The notes under the pieces were generated by a model that saw only the letters and a list, made by a program, of their open reading frames with translations, ran no database searches and was not told where the DNA came from. From Candidatus Nanopelagicales bacterium (GTDB lineage: Bacteria > Actinomycetota > Actinomycetes > S36-B12 > GCA-2699445): a stretch of DNA of 64,000 bases. The stretch lies in assembly GCA_037045355.1 (NCBI GenBank), contig JBAOHO010000012.1:62001-126000 (forward strand), in the 5' to 3' direction. Below are positions 34,732-42,719 of this stretch, in pieces (within the stretch, counting starts at the first letter, position 1; every line of letters starts with the position of its first letter). The translations under genes were made by a program, and so were the position numbers.

Positions 34732-36039
34732 ATGACGCCCATGCCGCATGAGTCCCCAGAACCCACCGCCCTGGTCGAGCGGATGCGGCCGTACTCACGA
34801 ACGATCTTTGGCGAGATGTCGGCGCTCGCGACCCGACTCGGGGCCGTCAATCTAGGACAGGGGTTCCCCGATGACGATGGCCCCGAGGTGGTCAAACAGG
34901 CGGCGATCGAGGCCATCCGAGACGGCCGCGGCAACCAGTACCCTCCGGCACACGGGCTGCCCGAACTGCGTCGTGCCATCGCATCGCACCAGAAACGCCG
35001 CTATGGCCTGGAACTCGACTGGCAGACCGATGTTGTGGTGGCGACCGGCGCGTCGGGAGCCATCGCTGCTTCTGTGTTGGCGCTGACCGAACCCGGTGAT
35101 GAGGTCGTCATGTTCGACCCGTACTTCGACCTCTACCCGGCAGACATCGCCCTCGCCGGGGCCACTCGGGTCACCGTGCCGCTTTCGGGGCCGGACCTGC
35201 GCCCCGATCCGGCGGCCCTCGCCGCGGCAATCACTCCCCGCACTCGACTGCTGCTGCTGAACTCCCCGCACAATCCGACGGGCATCGTTTTCACCCGGGC
35301 CGAACTCGAGGCCGTGGCTCGGGTCGCCTGCGAGCACGACCTCCTCGTGATCGCCGATGAGGCATACGAGCACCTGTGGTTCGACGACAACGAACACGTT
35401 CCGATCGCGACCCTCCCCGGAATGTGGGAGCGGACCGTCACTATTGGGTCGGGTGGCAAGTCCTTCTCGTTCACGGGCTGGAAGGTTGGCTGGGCGACCG
35501 GTCCACGCCGACTCATCGATGCCGTCAAGGTTGTCCGGCAGCACCTGTCCTACGTCTCGAGCGGACCTTTCCAGTGGGCGATTGCCGAAGGTCTGACCTT
35601 GCCCGATCAGTACTTCACGGAGTTCCGCACCTCCCTCGCCGCCCGGCGGGATCTGCTGGCCACCGGACTCGCGAACCTGGGGATGCGGGTCCTGACCACC
35701 CAAGGAACGTACTTCATCTCCACTGACGTGACCGGTTCCCCCTCCCCCGACGTGACCGGCTCCCCCTCCCCCCACGTGACCGGCTCCCCCTCCCCCCACG
35801 TGACCGGTTCCCCCTCCACCGACGTAACGGGCCCGAGTTTCAACTCCGGGAGCGAGTTCTGCGAGTGGATCCCACAGCATGCGGGTGTCGTCGCCATCCC
35901 CATGTCGGCGCTCAGTGACCACCCGCAAGCGGAGCCATTCGTCCGCTGGGCGTTCTGCAAGGAACCGGGCACACTGCGCGAGGCCATCACCCGGCTCGAG
36001 GTAGCGCTTTCGCGCAGACGGCAGGCGAGGCTCACGTGA
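34732..36039 (+). CDS. Class I aminotransferase (DapC/kynurenine aminotransferase-like) with internal repeat insert
   Basis: A 435-residue fold-type I PLP enzyme. NLGQGFPDDDGP, NQYPPAHGLPELR, NSPHNPTG, IADEAYEHLWFDD and the PLP Lys in GSGGKSFSFTGWKVGW are intact. It resembles N-succinyldiaminopimelate or kynurenine/glutamine aminotransferases. Between TYFISTDVTG and CEWIPQHAGVVAIP, where relatives have a short loop, there are 4.5 copies of an 8-residue unit DVTGSPSP, encoded by the 24-bp array at 35725-35832. The frame is kept. The insert is a loop in the small C-terminal domain, so activity may survive. The ATG at 34732 lacks a clear ribosome site; a second ATG follows at 34741. Confidence 0.88.
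   Translation: MTPMPHESPEPTALVERMRPYSRTIFGEMSALATRLGAVNLGQGFPDDDGPEVVKQAAIEAIRDGRGNQYPPAHGLPELRRAIASHQKRRYGLELDWQTDVVVATGASGAIAASVLALTEPGDEVVMFDPYFDLYPADIALAGATRVTVPLSGPDLRPDPAALAAAITPRTRLLLLNSPHNPTGIVFTRAELEAVARVACEHDLLVIADEAYEHLWFDDNEHVPIATLPGMWERTVTIGSGGKSFSFTGWKVGWATGPRRLIDAVKVVRQHLSYVSSGPFQWAIAEGLTLPDQYFTEFRTSLAARRDLLATGLANLGMRVLTTQGTYFISTDVTGSPSPDVTGSPSPHVTGSPSPHVTGSPSTDVTGPSFNSGSEFCEWIPQHAGVVAIPMSALSDHPQAEPFVRWAFCKEPGTLREAITRLEVALSRRRQARLT
35725..35832. repeat. 24-bp tandem repeat inside the aminotransferase gene, 4.5 copies
   Basis: Units begin at 35725, 35749, 35773 and 35797, each starting gacgtgaccgg or cacgtgaccgg, with a partial fifth. Each unit encodes eight residues. Confidence 0.95.
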
Positions 36040-36205
36040 GGGCGGGGCACCGGGACAGCGACGATCGGGAACGATGTCTTCGCTGCGGCCCACCATCGAG
36101 ACTCCTGCGTCTCCTGATAATTCCTGAGGCTCGCGCGGGAGGATCATGGGGGCAGCGGGCTCGTTCGCGGGCAGGTTTCCCACGAGAGGCACTTCTCCGG
36201 CCGAC

Positions 36206-36321
36206 ACCACCCTCCAGAGAAGAACCACCCTCCAGAGAAGAACGGACCGCCTCGGACAAGAAGGGACCGCCCCGGAGAAGAATGGACCGCCCCGGAGAAG
36301 AGCAGACGGCTCCGGAGCAAC
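36206..36321. repeat. Tandem repeats of 18 and 20 bp upstream of the CopZ-like gene
   Basis: Two perfect 18-bp copies of accaccctccagagaaga are followed by about four diverged 20-bp copies ending in gagaaga. The array ends 16 bp before the CopZ start. Confidence 0.85.
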
Positions 36322-36337
36322 AGATGAGGGAGATTCC

Positions 36338-36556
36338 ATGAGTGTGATCCAGGAGTATCGGGTGGCGGGCATGACCTGTGGCCATTGCCAGGCCGCCGTG
36401 ACGAACGAGGTGTCGGCGATCTCGGGCGTGACGCAGGTCGTCGTCGACCTGCAGCCGGAGGGGACGTCGACCGTCACCGTGACCAGCGACACCGAGATCG
36501 GCCCCGATCAGGTCAAAGCCGCCGTCGCCGAGGCGGGCTACGAGTTGGTGGGGTGA
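36338..36556 (+). CDS. Heavy-metal-associated (CopZ-like) protein
   Basis: A 72-residue HMA domain: EYRVAGMTCGHCQAAV carries the MxCxxC metal site, and the rest has the ferredoxin-like beta-alpha pattern. Such proteins carry Cu(I) to a P-type ATPase or repressor, neither of which is present here. The ATG at 36338 follows GAGGGAG; longer frames translate the upstream repeat. Its stop overlaps the start of the ATPase-GNAT gene (GTGA), so the two were co-translated. Confidence 0.88.
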   Translation: MSVIQEYRVAGMTCGHCQAAVTNEVSAISGVTQVVVDLQPEGTSTVTVTSDTEIGPDQVKAAVAEAGYELVG

Positions 36557-37319
36557 CCGACACCCGTCGCGCCGTGGACGGGATCCGGGTGGAGATCGGT
36601 ACGTCTCCCGCCGACCGGGAGGTCGCGGTCCAAGCCGCGGGGGCATTTGCCCGAGTCCGGGGTGCGGCTCCTGGTCAGGTCGATCGGGTGTGTGAGGTCG
36701 CGCGGTTGATCCTCCGATGGACCACCGAGCGGGCTTACCCGGATGACGGCGGGGTGGTGCTGCTCGACGTAGCGGCCGGCGACAACGGGATCCTGGTCAC
36801 CGTCGTGGACGACGGACGTCCCGCTGCCGAGTTCGGGGGGTCCGCCGCTCCGGATTCACTGAGGCCCCTGGTCGACCTCACCCGTGGCCTCCGGCAGATC
36901 AATCTCGGCGCGGCCGGGAACGAACTGACCGCAGTGGTGGACCTGCCGGGATTTCGTCCCACGGCACCTGCGCCCCGGCTCCAGCCCGAACGCGTCACTG
37001 CACCCGATCGCCGCGAACGGTTGCGCGATCGGCTGGTGGTACGCGATGCCGTGATCACCGATGCGGAGCAGATCGCCAGTCTGATCTACGAGTGCTACGG
37101 GCATGACTACGCGCATCGGGGCTTCTACCGACCTGAGTGGATCGCCCAGCGGATCGCGGAGGAACGACTACTCGCCGTCGTTGCTGTTTTCGAAACTGAG
37201 AACGCCGGTCTCGGTGGCAGCCCCACCGGCGAGATCATCGGCCACAACGCCCTCCTGCTCGAGGATCCGGAGGGGGCCGGGGAGATCGGTGCCTTGGCTG
37301 TTGCTGCCGCCTACCGGGG
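36553..37319 (+). pseudogene. ATPase-GNAT gene, 5' part, interrupted by transposase fragment
   Basis: Starts at a GTG overlapping the CopZ stop. Residues about 1-135 resemble an anti-sigma/HATPase-like ATP-binding domain (VRGAAPGQVDRVCEVARLILRW and VTVVDDGRPAAEF). Residues about 160-256 are the first half of a GNAT acetyltransferase (LVVRDAVITDAEQIASLIYE and GEIGALAVAAAYRG, the start of the acetyl-CoA loop). The frame then passes directly into transposase sequence and ends at 38301 after 582 codons. The rest of the GNAT domain resumes at 38234. Function before interruption is unknown; the ATPase-GNAT pairing is seen in other actinobacteria. Confidence 0.75.
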
Positions 37320-38233
37320 TCTGATCAAGGCGCCGTCGACGATCGGGACGTTCCTGCGCGGGTTCACCTTTGGACATGTGCGCCAACTGGACGCGGTCGC
37401 CTCGCGCACCTTGATCGGGTTGGCGCAAGCGACACCCGTGCTGCCGGGCATCGGGTCGGGGTGTGTGATCGATATCGACGACACCGTCAAACCGGTGTTC
37501 GGTGCCCGCAAGCAAGGGTCGCAGTTCGGGTATACGAAAGTGCGGGGGTTGAATGCGCAGTTGGCCACGATCAGCACCGACCAGGCCGCTCCGGTGATCG
37601 CGGCCACCCGCCTGCGTCGCGGCTCCAGGAACAGCGCCGCCGGTGGGGTGCGGATGATCCGCGACACCATCGCCACCGCGCGACGCTGCGGAGCAAGCGG
37701 TCCGATCCTGGTGCGTTCGGACTCGGCGTACTGTTCCGCGGCCATCATCGCCGCCATCAGCAAAGCGGGGGCTCGATTCTCGACCGGGATCGGGATGAAT
37801 CCCAACGTGCGCCGAGCGATCGCGGCGATCGACGACGCGGCCTGGACCCGGATCACCTACCCGCAAGCCATCCCGGACCCTGACACCGAGGAACTGGTGT
37901 CCGCAGCCGAGGTCGCCGAGATCTCATATGCGGCGTTCACCTCCAAACCCAAGGCACAGCAGGTGTCTGCGCGGTTGATCGTGCGCCGCATCCCCGAGTT
38001 GAACCGCGCGAAACTGGCCGGCCAGGACCCCCTGTTCCCGCTGTATCGCTACCACGCGATCTTCACCGACAACCCCGCTGACCTGATCACCGCCGAAGCG
38101 CAGCACCGTGGTCACGCGATCATCGAACAAGTCATCGCCGACCTGAAGAACTCCGCCCTGGCCCACCTGCCCTCCGGGAAGTTCACCGCCAACGCCGCGT
38201 GGCTGGTCGCCGCCGCGATCGCGTTCAACCTGG
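37320..38233 (+). mobile_element. IS1380-family transposase fragment inserted in the GNAT gene
   Basis: About 304 codons in one frame match the core of IS1380-type transposases: IKAPSTIGTFLRGFTFGHVRQLDAVASR, DIDDTVKPVFG (first Asp), ILVRSDSAYC (second Asp) and HAIIEQVIADLKNSALAHLP (Glu), then TANAAWLVAAAIAFNL. The family's first 90-100 and last 50-60 residues are missing, and I see no terminal inverted repeats. Deleting 37320-38233 restores the host gene exactly: taccgggg joined to aattacc reads YRGITADLAEAIAG. So it is an internal transposase piece inserted without loss of host sequence, apart from a possible 2-bp GG duplication. Confidence 0.85.
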
Positions 38234-39488
38234 AATTACCGCCGACCTCGCCGAGGCCATTGCCGGCCGCGCCCGTATCCGCGACCTGCCCGCTGCCTTG
38301 ATCCGACCGGTCACCCACCACGCTCGTACCCAACGGATGGCTGCCCACTGGGGCTTCACCACCACCGCCCTGTTGCTCGGCGCCGCACCCTTCGAAGACC
38401 ATCCTCGGTCCGCGCTGCTCGCGGAGTACCTGATACTGCGGGACGCCCCACGGGAGGTCTCGCTACCCGGCCGCTACGCCGAGGTACTCAGCGGCACTTA
38501 CGAGCGACTCCACCTCGCCCACGGCCACGGCGATCCGGCCGGGACTGCCACCGCGACGCCCGCCGAGTCGACCCGGACACGCGCCGTCACCGACCTCGGC
38601 CCTGAGCATCCCGTTTCGCGTCGCGCCGTTGAGCGCAGGGACGACCAGATCGGGGACCTCCCGGGAACAGCGCGGCTGATCGTTCCCGCGAACGGCGCAG
38701 CGTCTGCCACCGCACTTGTGGATGCCGTCCGTGCTGCCGGGCAAAGCCGGGCTGCGGTCGTGTACTGCGACATCGATCTGCACACCGCACAACCGCATCA
38801 GTTGAACGAAATTGTCGAGGTCCTGCGAGATCACGACTTCTTCTACTGCGGTCTGGTGCCGTACGGACCTTCCGGGCATGACCACCTGCGAATGCAGGCC
38901 ATGCTGACGAATCGAGTCCAAACCGACGGACTTGTGCTGGAAGGATCTGACGCTGAGCAGCTCCTGGACTTCATCCTGACCGACGCCGGCCCTCGATTCC
39001 GGGGCGACTGGGGCGACTGCCGGGGCGACTTCGGGGGCGACGACGGGTTAGGCACGAGCAGCGGAGCCGGGGATCCGCACCGGCAGTGGGTTCAGGTCAC
39101 CGGCACGTCCGCCACACCCATGCAGTTCGTGGCCAGGCTGCCCAGGTACAGCCGACCGTCGACCTCGCGCACCCCCGTGACCATGAAGAAGTCGTTGTCA
39201 GTTCCGAACAGGTCGTGCACCACCTGTCCCTCGGCATCCAACGCCTTCACCCAGACGATGCGGTCGGGTTTGGGATGCAGCACCTCTGGAAGTGCCCAGA
39301 CCGCTGCGCGAACCCAGGGGAGCCCCGCAGTCCGGTCGAGCAGGGCCTTGCGAGCGCTGGCCATGGCGACCCAGATAAGCCCGTCGGTCCCGGTGGAGAG
39401 GTTGTCAGGGAATCCCCCGAGGATGTCGCCGAAAGTGGCGGCCTGGCCGGCCCGATCTCCAGTCAGCCACACGCGGGTGAGTTCATAA
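38234..39488 (+). pseudogene. ATPase-GNAT gene, 3' part, running antisense into the SMP-30 gene
   Basis: Begins with ITADLAEAIAGRARIRDLPAA and continues through THHARTQRMAAHWGFTTTALLLGAAP, the second half of the GNAT fold, then about 200 residues of C-terminal domain (LIVPANGAASATALVDAVRAAG, FYCGLVPYGPSGHDHLRMQ). The natural protein should end near 39050. Instead a GDWGDCRGDFGGDDG repeat appears and the frame stays open to 39488, antisense to the SMP-30-like gene. There is no start codon for this part, so it is not expressed unless the insert is bypassed. Confidence 0.7.
38997..39047. repeat. Short GGGGCGACT-type tandem repeat
   Basis: About five imperfect copies of ggggcgac with 2-4 nt spacers, at the end of the GNAT gene and just before the SMP-30 stop codon. 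Confidence 0.75.
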
Positions 39489-40081
39489 CTGCCGGTCTGG
39501 GCGACGACGACGAACGACTCATCGGACGACAGCGCGACACCGTTGGCGAACTGCAGGCCAGTCGCAAGGACGTCGACGGAGCCATCCGGTGCGCGTCGCA
39601 ACAGGCGACCGGTCCCGGAGTGCTCGATCAGGTCGGCGTTGTAATGACCCAGATCGAACCTCTGGGTGGAGTCGGAGAAGTAGATCGTGCCGTCCGCGGT
39701 GACGGCCGCGTTATTGCAGATGTGCAGGTCATGCTGACCACGGGGCACCAGGGTCTGGATGGCCCCGGAGGCGGGATCGACCAGCAACAGACCCTGTTCC
39801 GCATCGCAGACGACGATGCGCCCGTCAGGGTGCCGCTCGAGTCCCAACGGGCGACCGGACGTGTCGGTCACGATGTCGATCCGACGTCCATCCAGCGAGA
39901 CGCTCAGGATACGGCCATCATCCAGCCCCGTGTAGATCCGATCGTCAATGACGAGTGTGTCCTCCGGTCCGGTGCCGGGCACCCGCAGACGCTGGGCGAT
40001 CGGCAGCGGACTGGCAGTCGGACCCTTGGGCGCCGGTGTGGGGTGCCATGAATGGGGTCGGACCTGGGGTCTGCCGAGCAT
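39092..40081 (-). CDS. SMP-30/gluconolactonase/strictosidine-synthase-like beta-propeller
   Basis: A 329-residue protein of the SMP-30/Str_synth superfamily. VCDAEQGLLLVDPASG, ICNNAAVTADGTIYFSDSTQRF, FANGVALSSDESFVVVAQTG and TDGLIWVAMAS are propeller-blade segments with the calcium-site Asn/Asp typical of lactonases. No signal peptide. The substrate is unknown; carbohydrate lactones or similar esters are usual. The ATG at 40081 follows AAGGAAC. It is divergent from the FAD monooxygenase. Confidence 0.85.
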   Translation of the reverse strand: MLGRPQVRPHSWHPTPAPKGPTASPLPIAQRLRVPGTGPEDTLVIDDRIYTGLDDGRILSVSLDGRRIDIVTDTSGRPLGLERHPDGRIVVCDAEQGLLLVDPASGAIQTLVPRGQHDLHICNNAAVTADGTIYFSDSTQRFDLGHYNADLIEHSGTGRLLRRAPDGSVDVLATGLQFANGVALSSDESFVVVAQTGSYELTRVWLTGDRAGQAATFGDILGGFPDNLSTGTDGLIWVAMASARKALLDRTAGLPWVRAAVWALPEVLHPKPDRIVWVKALDAEGQVVHDLFGTDNDFFMVTGVREVDGRLYLGSLATNCMGVADVPVT

Positions 40082-40215
40082 GGTTGTTCCTTCCGGGGCT
40101 TCTGTTCAACCTAGTCCCTGATCTGCCGATCCTTCGCGTGACCCTGACCGCCCTGGTCACTGCCGCGAGCACGGGGACGATGCGTATCGGACGCGGAACG
40201 TCGCACCCGGGACAC

Positions 40216-40221
40216 TACGCT
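40216..40221 (+). promoter_or_regulatory. -10 element TACGCT before the FAD monooxygenase
   Basis: TACGCT ends 6 nt before the GTG at 40228, the same hexamer and spacing as the sulfatase gene. Confidence 0.55.
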
Positions 40222-40227
40222 CCCTGT

Positions 40228-41541
40228 GTGACTGACCCTGAGACGACCCATCCCCAGACGACCCATCCCCAGACGACCCGTCCCGTCTCCACCGAGCGGC
40301 GTCTCGCGCACTCAGACTCGAGTTCCGGGGGCAGGCACTCGAAGTCCGGGGGCAGGCACTCGAAGTCCGAGGACGGGCACACACAGCCCCAGGACAGGCA
40401 CTCCAAGCCCCTCGGCCGGCAGGGCCACGGCGCAGATGTGGTGATTGTCGGCGCCGGGATCGGTGGACTCACCGCAGCAGCAGCGTTGCACCGAGCGGGT
40501 TTCTCCGTTCGGGTCATGGAGCAGGCCAAGCAGATCATGCCTGTCGGTGCCGGCCTGACCATCCAGCCGAACGCTGTCACGGCTCTGGCGCGCATGGGGT
40601 TGGGGGACGCAGTAAAGAAAGCGGGGCAACCACTGCAGGCGGCGTCCATCAGAGATGCGACGGGTCGTGTCCTGAGCGAGATCGACCGGGACTCGGCCGC
40701 GCGGCTGCTGACACGGGTCGGGGCCCAGGCCCTCGGATTGCACCGCGCGACTCTGCATGGCGCCTTGATGGACGAGGTGGGGGACTGCATCACGCTCGGT
40801 GCACAGGTCACGTCCGCCAACGATGCCGGAGTCGCATTGGACTCGGGCGCCCACGTGTCCGCCCAACTGGTGATAGGTGCCGACGGGCTGCGCTCAACCG
40901 TCCGGAGGCTCCTGCACAACGACGGGGAGCCGCGATACTCCGGCTACTACTGCTGGCGCGGGGTCACATCGGCGTCAGCGTTTCCCGCTGATTGGGCGGG
41001 GGAGTTCTGGGGTCAGGGGCTGCGGTTCGGCGGGTGCGGGATCGACGGCAACCGAACCTACTGGTTCGCGGTCGCCAACGGGCCGGCCGGAGGGTCGACT
41101 CCGATCGGCGATCGGTTCGACTCCTTCCCAGCGGAAGTCCGGGACACCATCGCCGCAACCGATCCGACCACTGTCCTGCGCACCGACATCGCCGATCGTG
41201 ACCCCATCCGCCAGTGGGGGCGGGGCCACATCTCACTTCTGGGTGATGCCGCCCACGCAATGACCCCCAACCTCGGCCAAGGCGCCTGTCAGGCCGTCGA
41301 GGATGCCCTGGTGCTGGCGAACTGCGTTCAGCGGCTGGGGCCCAACCCCGAAGCGCTGCGCGCCTACGAACGCATCCGCGCACCCCGCGCGAATCGCACC
41401 GTGCACATGGCCCGCCGCCTCGGCGCGATCGGGCAGTGGCACAACCCGCTCCTGTGTCGAGTCAGGGACGAAACCCTGCGGCTCACTCCCTCGGCCGTGC
41501 TGACCCGCCAACTGCGCGCCGCGTGGCAACTGCCGGGCTGA
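40228..41541 (+). CDS. FAD-dependent monooxygenase (group A) with repetitive N-terminus
   Basis: A 437-residue protein. Residues 1-70 are low-complexity and built from two repeats, TTHPQ-type and GGRHSKS-type, encoded by tandem arrays. The catalytic part begins with DVVIVGAGIGGLTAAAALHRAG, then VIGADGLRSTVRRLL (the GADG/DG motif) and LLGDAAHAMTPNLGQGACQAVEDA (GD motif), as in salicylate/UbiH-like hydroxylases. It hydroxylates an aromatic or similar compound with NAD(P)H. The GTG at 40228 is supported by its -10; the repeats may not matter for catalysis. Confidence 0.88.
   Translation: MTDPETTHPQTTHPQTTRPVSTERRLAHSDSSSGGRHSKSGGRHSKSEDGHTQPQDRHSKPLGRQGHGADVVIVGAGIGGLTAAAALHRAGFSVRVMEQAKQIMPVGAGLTIQPNAVTALARMGLGDAVKKAGQPLQAASIRDATGRVLSEIDRDSAARLLTRVGAQALGLHRATLHGALMDEVGDCITLGAQVTSANDAGVALDSGAHVSAQLVIGADGLRSTVRRLLHNDGEPRYSGYYCWRGVTSASAFPADWAGEFWGQGLRFGGCGIDGNRTYWFAVANGPAGGSTPIGDRFDSFPAEVRDTIAATDPTTVLRTDIADRDPIRQWGRGHISLLGDAAHAMTPNLGQGACQAVEDALVLANCVQRLGPNPEALRAYERIRAPRANRTVHMARRLGAIGQWHNPLLCRVRDETLRLTPSAVLTRQLRAAWQLPG
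40240..40284. repeat. 15-bp in-frame tandem repeat, 3 copies
   Basis: Copies of gagacgacccatccc / cagacgacccatccc just inside the start of the FAD monooxygenase gene, coding TTHPQ-type pentapeptides. Confidence 0.85.
40325..40408. repeat. 21-bp in-frame tandem repeat, about 4 copies
   Basis: Copies beginning ccgggggcaggcactcgaag, the later two diverged, coding GGRHSKS-type heptapeptides in the N-terminus of the FAD monooxygenase. Confidence 0.85.
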
Positions 41542-41829
41542 TCGGAACGAACTGCCCTGATCGGACTCCTGATCGAGATTCCGCGGGAGTTGCGGCGCTG
41601 AGCTTCGACATGGGTCGGCTGCCGCGCCTCTCGGTCTCCGGCGGGTCCGCCCTGCTCACCTGCGACCTCCTCATCTGGTCCTCACCTGGTCACGAAGTCA
41701 CGCGTTGACCCGCGGGCGCCCGGCTGCGCTGACGCTGGCGGCCCCCTTGCCCCGCTCCCTGTGGCCCCTGGCCCGCTGTGTTCGATATTCGGTAGTTCCG
41801 TGCCGGGGGATAGACCTGGCGGAATATTG

Positions 41830-41839
41830 CGATATATCG
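41830..41839. promoter_or_regulatory. Palindrome CGATATATCG, candidate PadR operator
   Basis: A perfect 10-bp palindrome in the only AT-rich island upstream of the padR gene. PadR proteins bind AT-rich inverted repeats and commonly regulate themselves; this assignment is inference. Confidence 0.45.
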
Positions 41840-41928
41840 TGACTGTTATCGAAGTTATGAGTGATCAGCCGAACCTGACTCACAAGATTGGGGACGGCTC
41901 ACGTGGCCGAAGTACGACTCACGTGAAT

Positions 41929-41980
41929 GAATCCCGGAATCACGGAATCACGGAATCCCGGAATCACGGAATCACGGAAT
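41929..41980. repeat. 9-bp tandem repeat ggaatcacg, about 6 copies
   Basis: Units ggaatcacg and ggaatcccg alternate, ending 10 bp before GGAGAACGAAGAA, the ribosome site of the padR gene. Confidence 0.9.
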
Positions 41981-41995
41981 ATGGAGAACGAAGAA

Positions 41996-42601
41996 ATGAC
42001 TCATCCTCTGCACCAACATCCTTGGGGCTGGCAGACCGGCTCTCACGGTCGCGGCGGAAACGCCGGACCACCGCCCGACGAGGGCGGCCGGGGTCCCCGC
42101 GGCCATCGGGGGCGCCATGGCCGCGGACCGCGCGGACCGCGCGGGCCGTGGGGTCCGCCCCGCAGTCGCCGGGACCGAGGTGATGTCCGGGCCGCCATTC
42201 TGCTGCTTCTGGCAGAGCAACCTCGCCACGGCTACGACATCATCACCGAGATCGCTGACCGCAGTGAGGGTTCTTGGCAGCCCTCACCGGGCTCCGTCTA
42301 CCCCGTTTTGAAACGTCTTGCGCGCGAAGGACTGGTGGCACCCAGCGAACAGGACGGTCGACGTGTCTTCACGCTGACCGATTCCGGACGACAACTGGTC
42401 GACGACGAATCGGCCACCTGGGGCCAACCCTGGCAGCCAGGCGCCGGATCCGACGCCCGCTCGGACCTCTGGTCGCAGGCCCAGCAACTGGCGGCTGCGG
42501 TGCGACAAGTGTCCCTCCTCGATGACCCGGCCCTCATCGAGGCCGCCACCCAGGCACTGACTCAGGCTCGCAAGGCCATCTACTCCCGACTGGCTGAGTA
42601 G
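41996..42601 (+). CDS. PadR-family transcriptional regulator
   Basis: A 201-residue protein. Residues 1-55 are His/Gly/Arg-rich (HPLHQHPWGW, then GRHGRGPRGPRGPWG), a flexible basic tail often seen in actinobacterial PadR proteins. Residues about 60-135 are the winged helix: AAILLLLAEQPRHGYDIITEIADRS, PSPGSVYPVLKRLAREGLV, GRRVFTLTDSGRQL. The C-terminus is a helical dimerisation part. The ATG at 41996 has GGAG and GAAGAA upstream. Targets are unknown; none are evident next to it except possibly itself. Confidence 0.85.
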   Translation: MTHPLHQHPWGWQTGSHGRGGNAGPPPDEGGRGPRGHRGRHGRGPRGPRGPWGPPRSRRDRGDVRAAILLLLAEQPRHGYDIITEIADRSEGSWQPSPGSVYPVLKRLAREGLVAPSEQDGRRVFTLTDSGRQLVDDESATWGQPWQPGAGSDARSDLWSQAQQLAAAVRQVSLLDDPALIEAATQALTQARKAIYSRLAE

Positions 42602-42617
42602 CCGACCGGCGCTGTGC

Positions 42618-42657
42618 ACCAGCGGGGCCCCGCCTGGGAAGGTGGGGGCCCGCTGGT
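42618..42657. terminator. Hairpin between convergent padR and clpB
   Basis: Arms ACCAGCGGGGCCCC and GGGGGCCCGCTGGT pair over 13 bp with one mismatch around a 12-nt loop. It sits between two converging stop codons; there is no T-run. Confidence 0.6.
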
Positions 42658-42719
42658 CATCCCCGATTCGCCTGCCGCCGATGGACGGCCGATGCGAACA
42701 GGCTCGCCTGCCCGCCGGA

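Larger units (their letters stand above)
41542..41995. other. Intergenic region upstream of padR
   Basis: 454 bp with no credible gene. The part 41790-41880 is notably more AT-rich than its surroundings and includes a perfect palindrome (41830-41839), consistent with promoter and operator for the PadR gene. A 9-bp tandem array follows at 41929-41980, inside the likely 5' leader. Confidence 0.6.
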
